NCBI GenBank assembly: GCA_964398185.1
Contig: CAYNML010000002.1
Span: 62,001 to 126,000 of the forward strand
Length of the DNA stretch: 64,000 nucleotides
From: Fen-1058 sp964398185
Lineage (GTDB): Bacteria > Chloroflexota > Anaerolineae > Fen-1058
Direction: 5' to 3'
Both the position numbers and the translations under genes were made by a program. Shown one piece after another: positions 15,648-23,742 of this stretch (position 1 is the first letter of the stretch; every line of letters begins with the position of its first letter). The notes under the pieces were generated by a model. It made no database searches. It was not told where the DNA came from and saw only the letters and a program-made list of their open reading frames with translations.

Positions 15648-16196
15648 GATTGATCCACGAAGTTCACGCAGGAGCACGCAGTATAGCGCGGCGGCCCGAT
15701 CGCACTGATCAGGCCGCCGCGTCACGCTGGCCGCCCAAGACCTGGCAGGTTTTCAGCGTCGAACGCGCATGCCCGCCGCGCGATCGGGTCGCTTGAGCGG
15801 CCCGCCGTGATCGTCAACGGAAAACCTGCCAGGTCTCCCCTCACCCCCGAAATACATTCCCCTGATGCCACTCCAGCGCCGCGCGATGGGGCGCGATTAC
15901 TTCGCGTTAGGGAATGTGCATGCGTTGACCGGCGAGCGACAGCATCTCGAATTTGCGACTCTCGGCGCGCTGAACGAGCGGACTAACAACCACGGTGTAA
16001 TCCGAAGCGAGGGTGAATAATCCTGCATCACACGCCCAATGATGGGCGCGGCGAGCATCCGTTGCCATGCGCTGATTCGATGCATATTCGTTGACACCAC
16101 ACGCGACGCTTCTACCGCGAATCCACGCGAATCTGCACGAAAAAAGACGCGGTGACTCCGGCAGGAATCATCGCGCATCCTTGAGGTAATCGCCAG
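15648..16196. other. Gene-free spacer with hairpin 4 and repeated segment B
   Basis: No gene found in 549 bases. It holds GC hairpin 4 (15688-15720), an inverted repeat with outer words aagacctggcaggttttc and gaaaacctgccaggtct, gatgccactccag (about 15864), gacagcatctcgaatttgc (about 15940) and a cgcgacgcttctaccgcg block near 16098. It is a diverged copy of 14533-14905. Confidence 0.6.
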
Positions 16197-16886
16197 CTAA
16201 ATGATCTTGTCATGCTTTTCGAGGTTATGCCGTGCGCATAGCAGTTGAACATTATCAGCTGTGATCGATGCGCCACCTTTTGAGTACGGGATGTCATGAT
16301 CGAAGTGCAAGCCTGTTGTTGCTCCACACATGACACATTTTCCACCGTCTCTTTTCCAAACCTCAAGCTTGACTGGCGTTGGAATGATCCGGCGATGTAC
16401 GAACATAGCTGCGTCCGGTAATGCCTCAGGCTCCACATCGTCAATTGCGACTAACTTGAACTTAAAGATTTGCCGCCGCCCATCATGCTCCCGCCACGAA
16501 TCGATCAGTTCAAACAAGCCATTGTATGACCAAATTCCCGCCTTAATCTTCTCATAGACTTTAACGAGCTCTGGTTTTCGCAGACCCTGTTTAAACTCCT
16601 GAGCGGCTTTGTGAAACTTACCGTTCTCGGTGAGAAGACCAGTGCGCGTGTGATCTGGTTGATCGAACACCTTGGGATCAGTGAGGCCCTGGGTGCGGGG
16701 TACATCGTGCCCTTCGTAGATCAGCGTTGATCCATCATCTTCAATTCGATCGTGATATGGTGCATTTGGCCGCACCGACATGAGGATTACGGAGTAACTG
16801 CGCCCACGTCGGAAATTCATACCCTTTTGCAGGCTACCACCTTCACGCTGGCAGGCATCGAAGTAAGAAATGATTTCGTTCGGCAT
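16197..16886 (-). CDS. SRA-like/HNH endonuclease (putative modification-dependent restriction enzyme)
   Basis: A 229-residue protein in two parts. Residues about 20-150 resemble an SRA/YDG base-flipping domain: STLIYEGHD, a DQ-rich turn, VKVYEKIKAG, WSYNGLFELIDSW and IFKFKL. The C-terminal 60 residues are an HNH nuclease: WKRDGGKCVMCGAT, the catalytic HFDHDIPYSKGG and NVQLLCARHNLEK, with a CxxC...CxxH zinc frame. Such fusions cut DNA carrying modified cytosine. An XRE regulator lies 17 bases upstream on the same strand. The HNH part is firm; the SRA call is made by eye. Confidence 0.75.
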   Translation of the reverse strand: MPNEIISYFDACQREGGSLQKGMNFRRGRSYSVILMSVRPNAPYHDRIEDDGSTLIYEGHDVPRTQGLTDPKVFDQPDHTRTGLLTENGKFHKAAQEFKQGLRKPELVKVYEKIKAGIWSYNGLFELIDSWREHDGRRQIFKFKLVAIDDVEPEALPDAAMFVHRRIIPTPVKLEVWKRDGGKCVMCGATTGLHFDHDIPYSKGGASITADNVQLLCARHNLEKHDKII

Positions 16887-16903
16887 CTTGATTTCAAGGC
16901 GAA

Positions 16904-17200
16904 TCAGAGATTCAGCATTTCTTCAATTGACAGATTCAGGCAGATCGCCAAATTCCATGCGACGTGTAGTGCCATCCTTCGTTTGCCTGCTTCTATCTGC
17001 GCCAAGTAGGTACGATCAATTCCAGCTGCCTTAGCTAGCGCTTCCTGTGTTAATCCTTGCTGTAAGCGCAATTCGCGCACCCGTTTGCCAAAAGCGGCGT
17101 AGAAATCGTTTCGTAGACGATCGTCCACAAACAAAAAAGCCCGACGCGCATCTGTGCGTCGGGCCTGGGTCCTGCTCTGTTTAGTTGTCCTGGGCGGCAT
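16904..17200 (-). CDS. XRE-family regulator (possible controller protein)
   Basis: A 98-residue protein with a C-terminal HTH_3 domain (KRVRELRLQQGLTQEALAKAAGIDRTYLAQIE) like restriction-modification controller proteins. ATG 17200 has a strong GAGGAG ribosome-binding site and a TATAAT box 32 bases upstream (17237-17232), so this start is well supported. Codons 13-24 (QARRTDARRAFL) are written by a terminator-like hairpin plus T-run, so the first 24 residues may be a regulatory leader peptide as well as protein. It precedes the SRA-like/HNH gene and probably controls it. Confidence 0.85.
   Translation of the reverse strand: MPPRTTKQSRTQARRTDARRAFLFVDDRLRNDFYAAFGKRVRELRLQQGLTQEALAKAAGIDRTYLAQIEAGKRRMALHVAWNLAICLNLSIEEMLNL
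17133..17164 (-). terminator. Intrinsic-terminator-like hairpin inside the XRE coding start
   Basis: On the minus strand gcccgacgcac and gtgcgtcgggc-type arms (gcccgacgcacagatgcgcgtcgggc has nearly perfect pairing) are followed directly by six T residues. It lies in codons 13-23 of the XRE gene, downstream of a good promoter and ribosome-binding site. Confidence 0.75.
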
Positions 17201-17397
17201 CGCCTCTCCTCAGTGAGTGGAGTGCAAGTGAATTATAGCACCCCCCTTAGTGGTCGATCATATCTCATCTGCGGCTGGTCGGTCAACCCCCGGCCCTGCG
17301 CTGACTCGCCGTAAGCAATCCACCCGCCGTTTTCCTGCGTAATTATTGATTGTCGCGACAAAACCAACTCAATACTTTTACCAGGGGAGGGACCATC

Positions 17398-17967
17398 ATG
17401 AAAAAGATGCGTCGTGTGATCTTTGTGCTGGCCGCCGTGTTGTCGCTGGCAGCCACTGCCACCGTGTTTACCGATTCGCTCAAGTTCAACACGAAGATGT
17501 CGGGCGATCAGGAAGTGCCGCCGGTCGGCGTTGTCATCGACACGCGCGCCCAAGGCCATGCCGACTTCAAACTCAGCAAGGACGGCAGCGAACTGCGCTA
17601 CAAGTTGAACGTCTCCAAGATCGATAACGTCTTCATGGCGCACATCCACCTCGGTCCGGCGGGGGCCAACGGACCGATCGTGGTGTGGTTGTATCCCGGC
17701 ACCACGCCGGGAGTGCAAGGGCCGCTCGGCGCAGGCCGCTTCAACGGCAAGATCGCCGAAGGCGCCATCACCGCCGCCAACCTCGTCGGGCCGCTGGCCG
17801 GGCAGCCGCTCAGCGCGCTGGTTGACGCGATCCAGGCGGGCAACGCCTACGTCAACGTCCACACCAACGACGGCGTCGCGCCCACCAACACCGGCCCCGG
17901 CGACTTTCCCGGCGGCGAGATTCGCGGCCAGCTCAGCCAGCACGGCCACGATCACGACGATGATTAA
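17398..17967 (+). CDS. Secreted CHRD-domain protein
   Basis: A 189-residue exported protein. An N-terminal signal helix (RRVIFVLAAVLSLAATATVF) is followed by one CHRD (chordin) domain: LSGDQEVPPV-like MSGDQEVPPVGV near residue 38, FKLSKDGSELRYKLNV, HIHLGPAGANGPIVVWL, and AYVNVHTN near the end, then PGGEIRGQL and a His/Asp-rich tail (HGHDHDDD) that could bind metal. Function in bacteria is unknown. GGGGAGG precedes the ATG; the upstream open frame adds 16 unlikely codons. Confidence 0.9.
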   Translation: MKKMRRVIFVLAAVLSLAATATVFTDSLKFNTKMSGDQEVPPVGVVIDTRAQGHADFKLSKDGSELRYKLNVSKIDNVFMAHIHLGPAGANGPIVVWLYPGTTPGVQGPLGAGRFNGKIAEGAITAANLVGPLAGQPLSALVDAIQAGNAYVNVHTNDGVAPTNTGPGDFPGGEIRGQLSQHGHDHDDD

Positions 17968-18049
17968 CCTGTCGTATGCCGTCAATGCGCGCTTCTCCAC
18001 GCCGGACATCACCTGCATCGTGGTGCGCGTCTCGCACAAGCCGTAATCA

Positions 18050-18151
18050 ACTTGCCGGGCGTGGGAGCCCGGCCTGCTAACCTGTCGGGCGTGGGAGCCC
18101 GGCCTGCTGCACAAACACAGCGGAGCGGCTGGAATTTCCAGTCGCTCCGCT
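18050..18151. repeat. Tandem 28-base unit and hairpin
   Basis: Two copies of a gggcgtgggagcccggcctg unit lie 27-28 bp apart; each contains its own gggc/gccc hairpin. A separate hairpin with arms agcggagcg and cgctccgct (18119-18151) follows and may terminate the convergent transcripts of the CHRD and HAD genes. Confidence 0.6.
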
Positions 18152-18165
18152 GACTCGCTGACTCG

Positions 18166-18843
18166 CTACCCCTCATACACCGGCCAGCCCTGCCGCCTGG
18201 CATACTCCCGCAAATCCGCCGCCGGATACACCGGGCGCGGATTCCCCACAATCTCGAACAGGCCCAGGTCCGTCAGGCTGTCCGCATACGCAAACGAACT
18301 CGCGTAATCCACGTCATAGCCCAGCGCTGTCAACTTCGCTTTGGCCGCGATGCCCTTCTGTTTGCCGATCACGACCGGCGGCACGATGCGGCCCGTCGCC
18401 CGGCCATCCCGCATCTCCAGATCGCAGCCCACGGCGTGCTCCGCCCCGATCGTTTTTCCGATCTCCGCGATCATGTCGGTGAAGCCTGTCGAGACCAGCA
18501 GCGTCACGTGGCCCTGCGCCCGATGATCCCGCAGCATCCCGATCGTATCTTCGCGGCGATGCGGCGCCACGTACTCGTGCGCGATGAACTCGTACAACCC
18601 GCGCAGCTGCCGCTCATCCCAGCCTTTCACCAGCCATGCCAGGTGCGCGCCCCACGGCCCGCGAAACTGCTCCTCGCTGATCAATTTCAACTTCCGCAGA
18701 AAGTACGGCGGCAGATGCGCATACCAGAAACGGCGCACTGCCCACTTGCCCGTGTGCTTCTCAAAGTAATCCAGCATCCCGCGCCACACGTGCCCCGTAA
18801 ACAACGTCCCGTCCACGTCAAACAAGGCCGCAATCGTCTTCAA
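18166..18843 (-). CDS. HAD-IB (SerB-like) phosphatase
   Basis: A 225-residue HAD hydrolase of subfamily IB. The nucleophile pair is Asp9/Asp11 in ALFDVDGTLF, motif II is LLVSTGF, the Lys of motif III lies in GKQKGIAAKAKL, and motif IV is SFAYADSLTDLGL. Proteins like this hydrolyse phosphoserine or lysophosphatidate-type substrates, but the substrate cannot be told. I start at TTG 18843, which has GGGAG at 7 bases; the open frame continues 60 codons upstream through repeats (18844-19023) and is unlikely to be translated. Confidence 0.82.
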   Translation of the reverse strand: MKTIAALFDVDGTLFTGHVWRGMLDYFEKHTGKWAVRRFWYAHLPPYFLRKLKLISEEQFRGPWGAHLAWLVKGWDERQLRGLYEFIAHEYVAPHRREDTIGMLRDHRAQGHVTLLVSTGFTDMIAEIGKTIGAEHAVGCDLEMRDGRATGRIVPPVVIGKQKGIAAKAKLTALGYDVDYASSFAYADSLTDLGLFEIVGNPRPVYPAADLREYARRQGWPVYEG

Positions 18844-18865
18844 GATCGCACTCCCGTCCGCTGGG

Positions 18866-19040
18866 CAAGATGGTATCTTGCCCCGCAAGTTGACAACTTG
18901 CGCTACGAACACACAAAAACTCACCGCAGAGCGCCGCGCAGCCTCTCTGCGGTGACAACCTCTCACTCCCCAACTGCCCAATGAACATTGATCATTGATC
19001 ATTGAACATTGAACATTGATCATTGTTCATTGTTCATTGT
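18866..19040. repeat. Dispersed repeats, including gatcattgaacattg words
   Basis: Contains aagatggtatcttgccccgcaagttgacaacttgcg-type palindromes near 18866-18902 and a run of ttgatcattgatcattg / gaacattgaacattg words at 18980-19038 that pairs with itself. It separates the HAD gene from the acyl-CoA ligase end. Confidence 0.65.
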
Positions 19041-19042
19041 TT

Positions 19043-20776
19043 CTACTTCTTCGCCAGCTTCGCCTTATCCTGCGCCACCAGCTCGCGGCGCAGCACCTTG
19101 CCCACCATCGTCTCCGGCAGATCGTCGCGGAATTCGATGTACTTGGGCCGTTTGTAACTGACCAGCTTATCCTCGCAGAACTTCTTCATCTCGTCCTCGG
19201 TGGCCGTCTGGCCGGGCTGCAACACCACCCACGCCTTCACCACCTCGTCGCCGTGCTTGGGATCGGGCACGCCGGCGGCTGCCACCTTCAGCACCTTGGG
19301 ATGCTGCTTCAGCGCCTCCTCGATGTCGCGCGGCCACACCTGGTAGCCGCCCACCTTGATCAACTCCTTCTTGCGATCGACGATGAAGAAGTACCCATCC
19401 GCGTCCATCCGCGCGATGTCGCCCGTGTACAGCCACGGCGCGCCGTCGGGATCGTTGGGATCCTTGCGCAGCACATTCGCCGTCTCCGTGGGCATGTTGT
19501 GGTAGCCGAACATCACCTGCGGCCCGCGCAGCACCAGCTCACCGATCTCGCCCTGCGGCAGCGGCGTCACCTCGTCGTCCAGGCTGATGATGCGCGCCTC
19601 CACGTCGGGGAACGGCACGCCGATGGAGCCTTCCTTGTTCAAGCCGTGAATGGGATTGCAGTGCGTGGCGGTGGGCGCTTCCGACATCCCAAAGCCCTCC
19701 ACCAGTTTGCCGCCGGTCAGCGACTCGAACTTCTGCTTGATGTCCAGCAGCAGCGGCGCCGAGCCGGAAATGCACGCCCGGATCGAGCGCAGATCGTGCT
19801 TGCCGATGTCGGAATAATTGTTGATGCCGTTGTACATGCGCGGCACGCCGGGGAACAGCGTGGGCTTGTACGTATCGATCGCGTCCACCACCGAGGCCAG
19901 ATCGCGCGGGTTGGGCACCACCACGATCTGCGCCGCCATCTGCACCGCCGCGATCATCCCCACCACCATGCCGTACACGTGGAACAGCGGAATGGCCGTC
20001 AGCATCACCTCTTTGCCTTCCTGGCAATCGGCCAGCCACGCTTTGATCTGCACCGAGTTCGCCACCAAATTGCGGTGCAGGGCCACGGCCGCCTTGGGCA
20101 CGCCCGTCGTCCCGCCGGAGTACTGGAACAGCGCCTTGTCCTCGGCCGTCACCGTCACCTTGGGGCGCTGCGCGGCGGTGTACTTGCCAATCACATCCTT
20201 GAACCACTCGTGCCCGGGAGCCAGCTGCACCCGGTCGCCGCTCTTCTTCTCCTTGGCCAGCCCGAACAACAGCGCCAGCAGCGGGCTCATGTAATCCTTG
20301 ATGTTGGTCACGATGACCGTCTTGATCTGCGTCTTGGGCAGCACCTGCTGCACCGTGCCGTAGAAGCGGCTCATGCACACAATCGCCACCGCGCCGCTGT
20401 CTGACAGCTGATGCGCCAGCTCCGGCTCGGTGTAGGTGGGATTGCTGGCCACCACTACGCCGCCCGCCTTCAAAATACCGTAAAACGTGATGATGAACTG
20501 CGGGATGTTGGGCATGAAGATCGCCACCCGATCGCCCTTCTTCACCCCGCGCGCCGCCAGCACCGCCGCCATCCGATCGGACAGCTCGTTGACTTCGCGG
20601 TAGGTCAGGTGGCTTTTGGCAAAGCCCTGATGCGACGGCTTAAACTGAATCGCAATATGATCGGGGTACTTGGCCGCGCTCTCTTCCAGGAACTGCTGCA
20701 GCGGCTTGTCAGGATACGGCTGCAACGTCTCCGGCACACCTTTGTCGTAGAACTTCAACCAGGGTTTGTCGGTCAT
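19043..20776 (-). CDS. fadD: Long-chain acyl-CoA ligase (FadD-like)
   Basis: A 577-residue ANL-family enzyme that adenylates a fatty acid and transfers it to CoA. It shows the P-loop-like YSGGTTGVPKAA, the GFGMSEAPTATH motif, YTGDIARMDADGYFFIVDRKKELIKVGGYQVWPRDIEE and the C-terminal catalytic Lys region YKRPKYIEFRDDLPETMVGKVLRREL. AAGGAGA lies upstream of the ATG. It is followed downstream by the HAD gene and preceded by a thioesterase gene, all on the minus strand, so fatty-acid activation and thioester turnover are neighbours here. Chain-length preference is unknown. Confidence 0.92.
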   Translation of the reverse strand: MTDKPWLKFYDKGVPETLQPYPDKPLQQFLEESAAKYPDHIAIQFKPSHQGFAKSHLTYREVNELSDRMAAVLAARGVKKGDRVAIFMPNIPQFIITFYGILKAGGVVVASNPTYTEPELAHQLSDSGAVAIVCMSRFYGTVQQVLPKTQIKTVIVTNIKDYMSPLLALLFGLAKEKKSGDRVQLAPGHEWFKDVIGKYTAAQRPKVTVTAEDKALFQYSGGTTGVPKAAVALHRNLVANSVQIKAWLADCQEGKEVMLTAIPLFHVYGMVVGMIAAVQMAAQIVVVPNPRDLASVVDAIDTYKPTLFPGVPRMYNGINNYSDIGKHDLRSIRACISGSAPLLLDIKQKFESLTGGKLVEGFGMSEAPTATHCNPIHGLNKEGSIGVPFPDVEARIISLDDEVTPLPQGEIGELVLRGPQVMFGYHNMPTETANVLRKDPNDPDGAPWLYTGDIARMDADGYFFIVDRKKELIKVGGYQVWPRDIEEALKQHPKVLKVAAAGVPDPKHGDEVVKAWVVLQPGQTATEDEMKKFCEDKLVSYKRPKYIEFRDDLPETMVGKVLRRELVAQDKAKLAKK

Positions 20777-20863
20777 GGCTTTCTCCTTGGCGTGAGATTG
20801 GGGGACCTGATTTCAGTATAGCCTAAAGGCGCGCCGGGTGTCAATATAAAAATTCACAAAATC

Positions 20864-20899
20864 AAGCCTCCCGGAGGTTGAGAACCTCCGGGAGGCTTT
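20864..20899 (-). terminator. Palindromic terminator-like element
   Basis: Sixteen-base arms aagcctcccggaggtt and aacctccgggaggctt around a short loop, with T-rich sequence on the minus-strand side. It separates the thioesterase from the acyl-CoA ligase. Confidence 0.65.
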
Positions 20900-21031
20900 C
20901 CTGGCAGCGCTTGCTGTCGGGCCGCTGAATTCCCGCCTACCATCCGCAGGGATGACACGGGGGCGCGTTGATGCACCGCAAGGTTCATCTGTGAGAATCC
21001 GTGAAATCCGTGTCCAAAAATCCTGTCCACT

Positions 21032-21520
21032 TCAGGCCAGCAGCGCCTGCACTTCCTTCGGAATCGTCCGCACCTGGTTCTGCCGATCGACCGCGATCAG
21101 CTTCACCGTGCCGGTCACCAATTCCTGCTGCGAATCCGCGTTGACGATCTCGTACCCGAAGACGATCTGCCGGCTCCGCAGCGACTCGAGCCGCGTCCGC
21201 ACGGTCACCCGCTCGCCGTAGCGCGCCGGGGCGTGGTAGCGCAAATTCATTTCACTGACCGCAAACCCGATATTGGCCGCCTCCCACTGATCGAACGTGA
21301 AGCCCTTGCGGCGCATAAAGTCCGAGCGGCCTTCCTCCATCCACACCACGTACTGGCTGTGATGGACGATGCCCATCAGATCCGTCTCGGCAAAGCGCAC
21401 GTAGAACGTTGTCTCACAGACCTCCGCGTTCTGAGCAGAATCCCGCAGGGACACGGTCGAAAAGCCCGCATTATTCATTGTTAATTGCTCATTGTTAATT
21501 GTTAATTGCTCATTGCTCAT
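21032..21520 (-). CDS. YbgC-like hotdog thioesterase with repeat-derived N-terminus
   Basis: A 162-residue hotdog-fold acyl-CoA thioesterase. The catalytic-type motif is RFAETDLMGIVHHSQYVVWMEEGR with the conserved Asp, and the rest follows the YbgC/4-hydroxybenzoyl-CoA thioesterase pattern (YHAPARYGERVTVRTRLES). The first ATG overlaps the end of the ABC exporter (stop at 21524-21526), and residues 1-17 are the translation of a tgctcattgttaat word repeat. The family normally starts about 30 residues later, near ETTFYVRF, but there is no start codon with a ribosome-binding site there, so coupling to the upstream stop is plausible. Confidence 0.85.
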   Translation of the reverse strand: MSNEQLTINNEQLTMNNAGFSTVSLRDSAQNAEVCETTFYVRFAETDLMGIVHHSQYVVWMEEGRSDFMRRKGFTFDQWEAANIGFAVSEMNLRYHAPARYGERVTVRTRLESLRSRQIVFGYEIVNADSQQELVTGTVKLIAVDRQNQVRTIPKEVQALLA

Positions 21521-21527
21521 TGCTCAT
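21475..21527. repeat. Short-word repeat (tgctcat/ttgttaat words)
   Basis: Eight-base words attgctcattgttaattg repeat across the exporter-thioesterase junction. The repeat supplies the thioesterase start codons and its first 17 residues. Confidence 0.7.
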
Positions 21528-23350
21528 TTATAACCTTCCGCTTGAATTGTAAACAGCTTAGCATACTCTCCGCCCAACGCCAACAACTCCGCGTGCGTCC
21601 CCGTCTCGATGACCTGCCCTTCGTCCAGCACCACGATCCGATCGGCCATGCGCACCGTGGAGAAGCGATGGCTGATCAATAGCGCGATCTTGTTGTCGGT
21701 CAATTCACGGAAGCGCTGGAAGATCGCGTATTCGTTCATGGCGTCCAATGAGGCGGTCGGCTCATCCAGCACCAGCACCTCGGCCTCGCGCATGAAGGCG
21801 CGGGCCAACGCCACCTTCTGCCACTCGCCGCCGGACAAGTCGTTGCCGCGCTCGAACCACTTGCCCAGCATCGTGTCGTAGCCCTGCGGCAGCGCGCGGA
21901 TCGTCGCATCGGCGCCCGCCCGGGTGGCCGAATCGATAATGCGCGGCTCGTCGTCCAACCGATCGATCTGCCCGAACCCCACGTTCTCGCGCGCCGGCAG
22001 GTGGTACTTCACAAAATCCTGGAAGATCACGCCGATGCGCTTCTGCAGATCATTCGGATCGACCTCGCGCAGATCGATGCCGTCGATCAGCACTTGCCCC
22101 TCGCTGGGATCGTACAGCCGCGTCAGCAGTTTCACGAACGTGGTCTTGCCCGCGCCGTTCGCGCCCACCAGCGCGATCTTCTCGCCCGGCTTGATAGTGA
22201 GCGATACATCCCGCAGGGCGTACTCCTCCCGATCGGGATACTTGAACGACACGTGCCGGAACTCGACGCCCTGCACGATGGGGCGGGGTAGATCGATCGG
22301 GTGGGCGGCCACCGGCATCTGCGGTTTCAGCTCGAGAAAGGCGAAGAGGTTGCTCATGAACAGCGCGTTCTCGTACAGGTCACTCAAGCCAAAGAACAGC
22401 GTCTCAAAGACATTCTGGCTGCTGCGAAAGATCGACAGGTACATCGTCATCGCGCCGAGCGTGATCATACCGCCGATCGTTTCGAAAACGATCCAGCCAT
22501 AGGCAAAGTAGTACGACAGCGTCGCCAGCAGCCCCCAGCCAAATGAAGCAACACTGCGCTTCTGCGCCAGCGCCTGATCCTCGCGCATGAACTTCCAGAA
22601 CAGATCGGCGTAGCGACCGAGCAGCGGTTCGCCCAGCCCGAAGAGCTTCACTTCCTTCACGCTGCTATCGACGGTCAGCAGGTATTCGAGGTAGTTCAAC
22701 TTGCGGGCTTCCGGCGCGCGCCACGACAGCAGCCGGAAGTTCAACTGCGCGTATTTCGATTGCGCAAGGAAGGCCGGGATGGTCGCGCCGAACAGCAGCA
22801 GCGTGAGCCAGATGTTGAACGTCAGCAGAATCGCGCCGAAGGAGATCAGCGTGATGATGTTCTGCACGATGTAGAAGCCGTTGTTCATGATCTGCAGGGC
22901 GCGCCAGTCGGCTTCGCGGCGGGCGTTTTGCAGCTTGTCGTAGAACTCGGCATTCTCGAAGTGCGTCAGATCGAGCGCGAGGGCCTTGCGGATGATGCGC
23001 GTGTTGAGCGAATAGTTCAGACGCGCGTGCAGCACGTGCTCGGTCAGCGAGCGCGCCTGCGCGATGCCGGACTGCGCGAGGATGAGCACAAATTCGATCA
23101 GCAGGTAGGGCAGCACCGCCAGCAGACCGGTGGTGGGTTCAACCTGCGCGTTGATGGACGCCACCACCGAATCGATGATGAGCTTGCCCACCCAGGCCTG
23201 CGCGGCGGGGATCAACGCGCCGCCCAGCGTCAACAGCGCCATGACGATCGTCGCGCCGTGATGGGCGTCCCACACCAAACGAAAGGCCGCCGGGATGTTG
23301 GCGGCGGCCTGTTTCAGGCTTTGCGAGCGCGTGAGGTTCTCTGCGGCCAT
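21524..23350 (-). CDS. ABC exporter, fused permease-ATPase
   Basis: A 608-residue half-transporter that should dimerise to export lipids, peptides or drugs. The N-terminal 330 residues form six membrane helices; the ATPase has Walker A VGANGAGKTT, the signature LSGGEWQK, Walker B VLVLDEPTASLD and the switch His in LLISHRFSTVRMAD. The Trp in the signature (SGGEWQ) is typical of a MdlB/lactococcin-like subgroup. The stop overlaps the repeat that starts the thioesterase gene. Substrate unknown. Confidence 0.92.
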   Translation of the reverse strand: MAAENLTRSQSLKQAAANIPAAFRLVWDAHHGATIVMALLTLGGALIPAAQAWVGKLIIDSVVASINAQVEPTTGLLAVLPYLLIEFVLILAQSGIAQARSLTEHVLHARLNYSLNTRIIRKALALDLTHFENAEFYDKLQNARREADWRALQIMNNGFYIVQNIITLISFGAILLTFNIWLTLLLFGATIPAFLAQSKYAQLNFRLLSWRAPEARKLNYLEYLLTVDSSVKEVKLFGLGEPLLGRYADLFWKFMREDQALAQKRSVASFGWGLLATLSYYFAYGWIVFETIGGMITLGAMTMYLSIFRSSQNVFETLFFGLSDLYENALFMSNLFAFLELKPQMPVAAHPIDLPRPIVQGVEFRHVSFKYPDREEYALRDVSLTIKPGEKIALVGANGAGKTTFVKLLTRLYDPSEGQVLIDGIDLREVDPNDLQKRIGVIFQDFVKYHLPARENVGFGQIDRLDDEPRIIDSATRAGADATIRALPQGYDTMLGKWFERGNDLSGGEWQKVALARAFMREAEVLVLDEPTASLDAMNEYAIFQRFRELTDNKIALLISHRFSTVRMADRIVVLDEGQVIETGTHAELLALGGEYAKLFTIQAEGYK

Positions 23351-23444
23351 TTACCTTGCTCCGTCTTAACAGCGTGCACGGAGAATTATCCGTTATCCCT
23401 GGCGGCTTGTCCACTGTCGGAATGGACAGGGTGCGGTTGCACTT

Positions 23445-23742
23445 CTACGCAAGAAACTGTTCGGCAGCGCTAATGAACTCGTCGGCCCAGGCGAGGACTT
23501 CAGTGATCTGTGCGGCACTGATGGGACGCTCAATGCCGTAGTCGCCTACATTGCGTAAGTCTTGAGCATCAAGCATGTAGCGATGCAGCCGAGGGGTGAA
23601 GCACGCCTGTCTTGGCAAACTCACGGCCAAAAGCGGCAATCACCGCAGAGTGACTACTGAAGGATTGTCCGCCCGCCAGCAGCGCAGCAGCCTGGCGGCT
23701 GTCACGCGCTTTTTGCAGCAGGCGAGCTGCTTCAGGAGTCAT
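23445..23742 (-). pseudogene. Broken HEPN-domain gene (MNT partner)
   Basis: ATG 23742 overlaps the MNT stop (ATGA). The frame reads MTPEAARLLQKARDS and later HSAVIAAFGREFAKTGVLHP, then shifts; the second frame continues RLHRYMLDAQDLRNVGDYGI to the stop at 23445. Removing one base near 23592 restores a single HEPN-like protein. In addition, about 25 residues that normally carry the SRAYYAMFY helix appear deleted between QAAALLAG and QSFSSHS. Two lesions imply a dead toxin. Confidence 0.8.

Noticed and set aside
17126..17128. GTG 17128 as the true XRE start, placing the terminator in an untranslated leader
   Set aside because: No ribosome-binding site precedes it, while ATG 17200 has a strong GAGGAG. 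The possibility is kept in mind but not preferred.
18980..19038. CRISPR-like array
   Set aside because: Repeats are 7-9 base words without unique spacers of constant length, and no cas gene is present.
19016..20404. 462-residue plus-strand open frame
   Set aside because: Antisense to the acyl-CoA ligase; Leu/His/Arg-rich composition and no motif.
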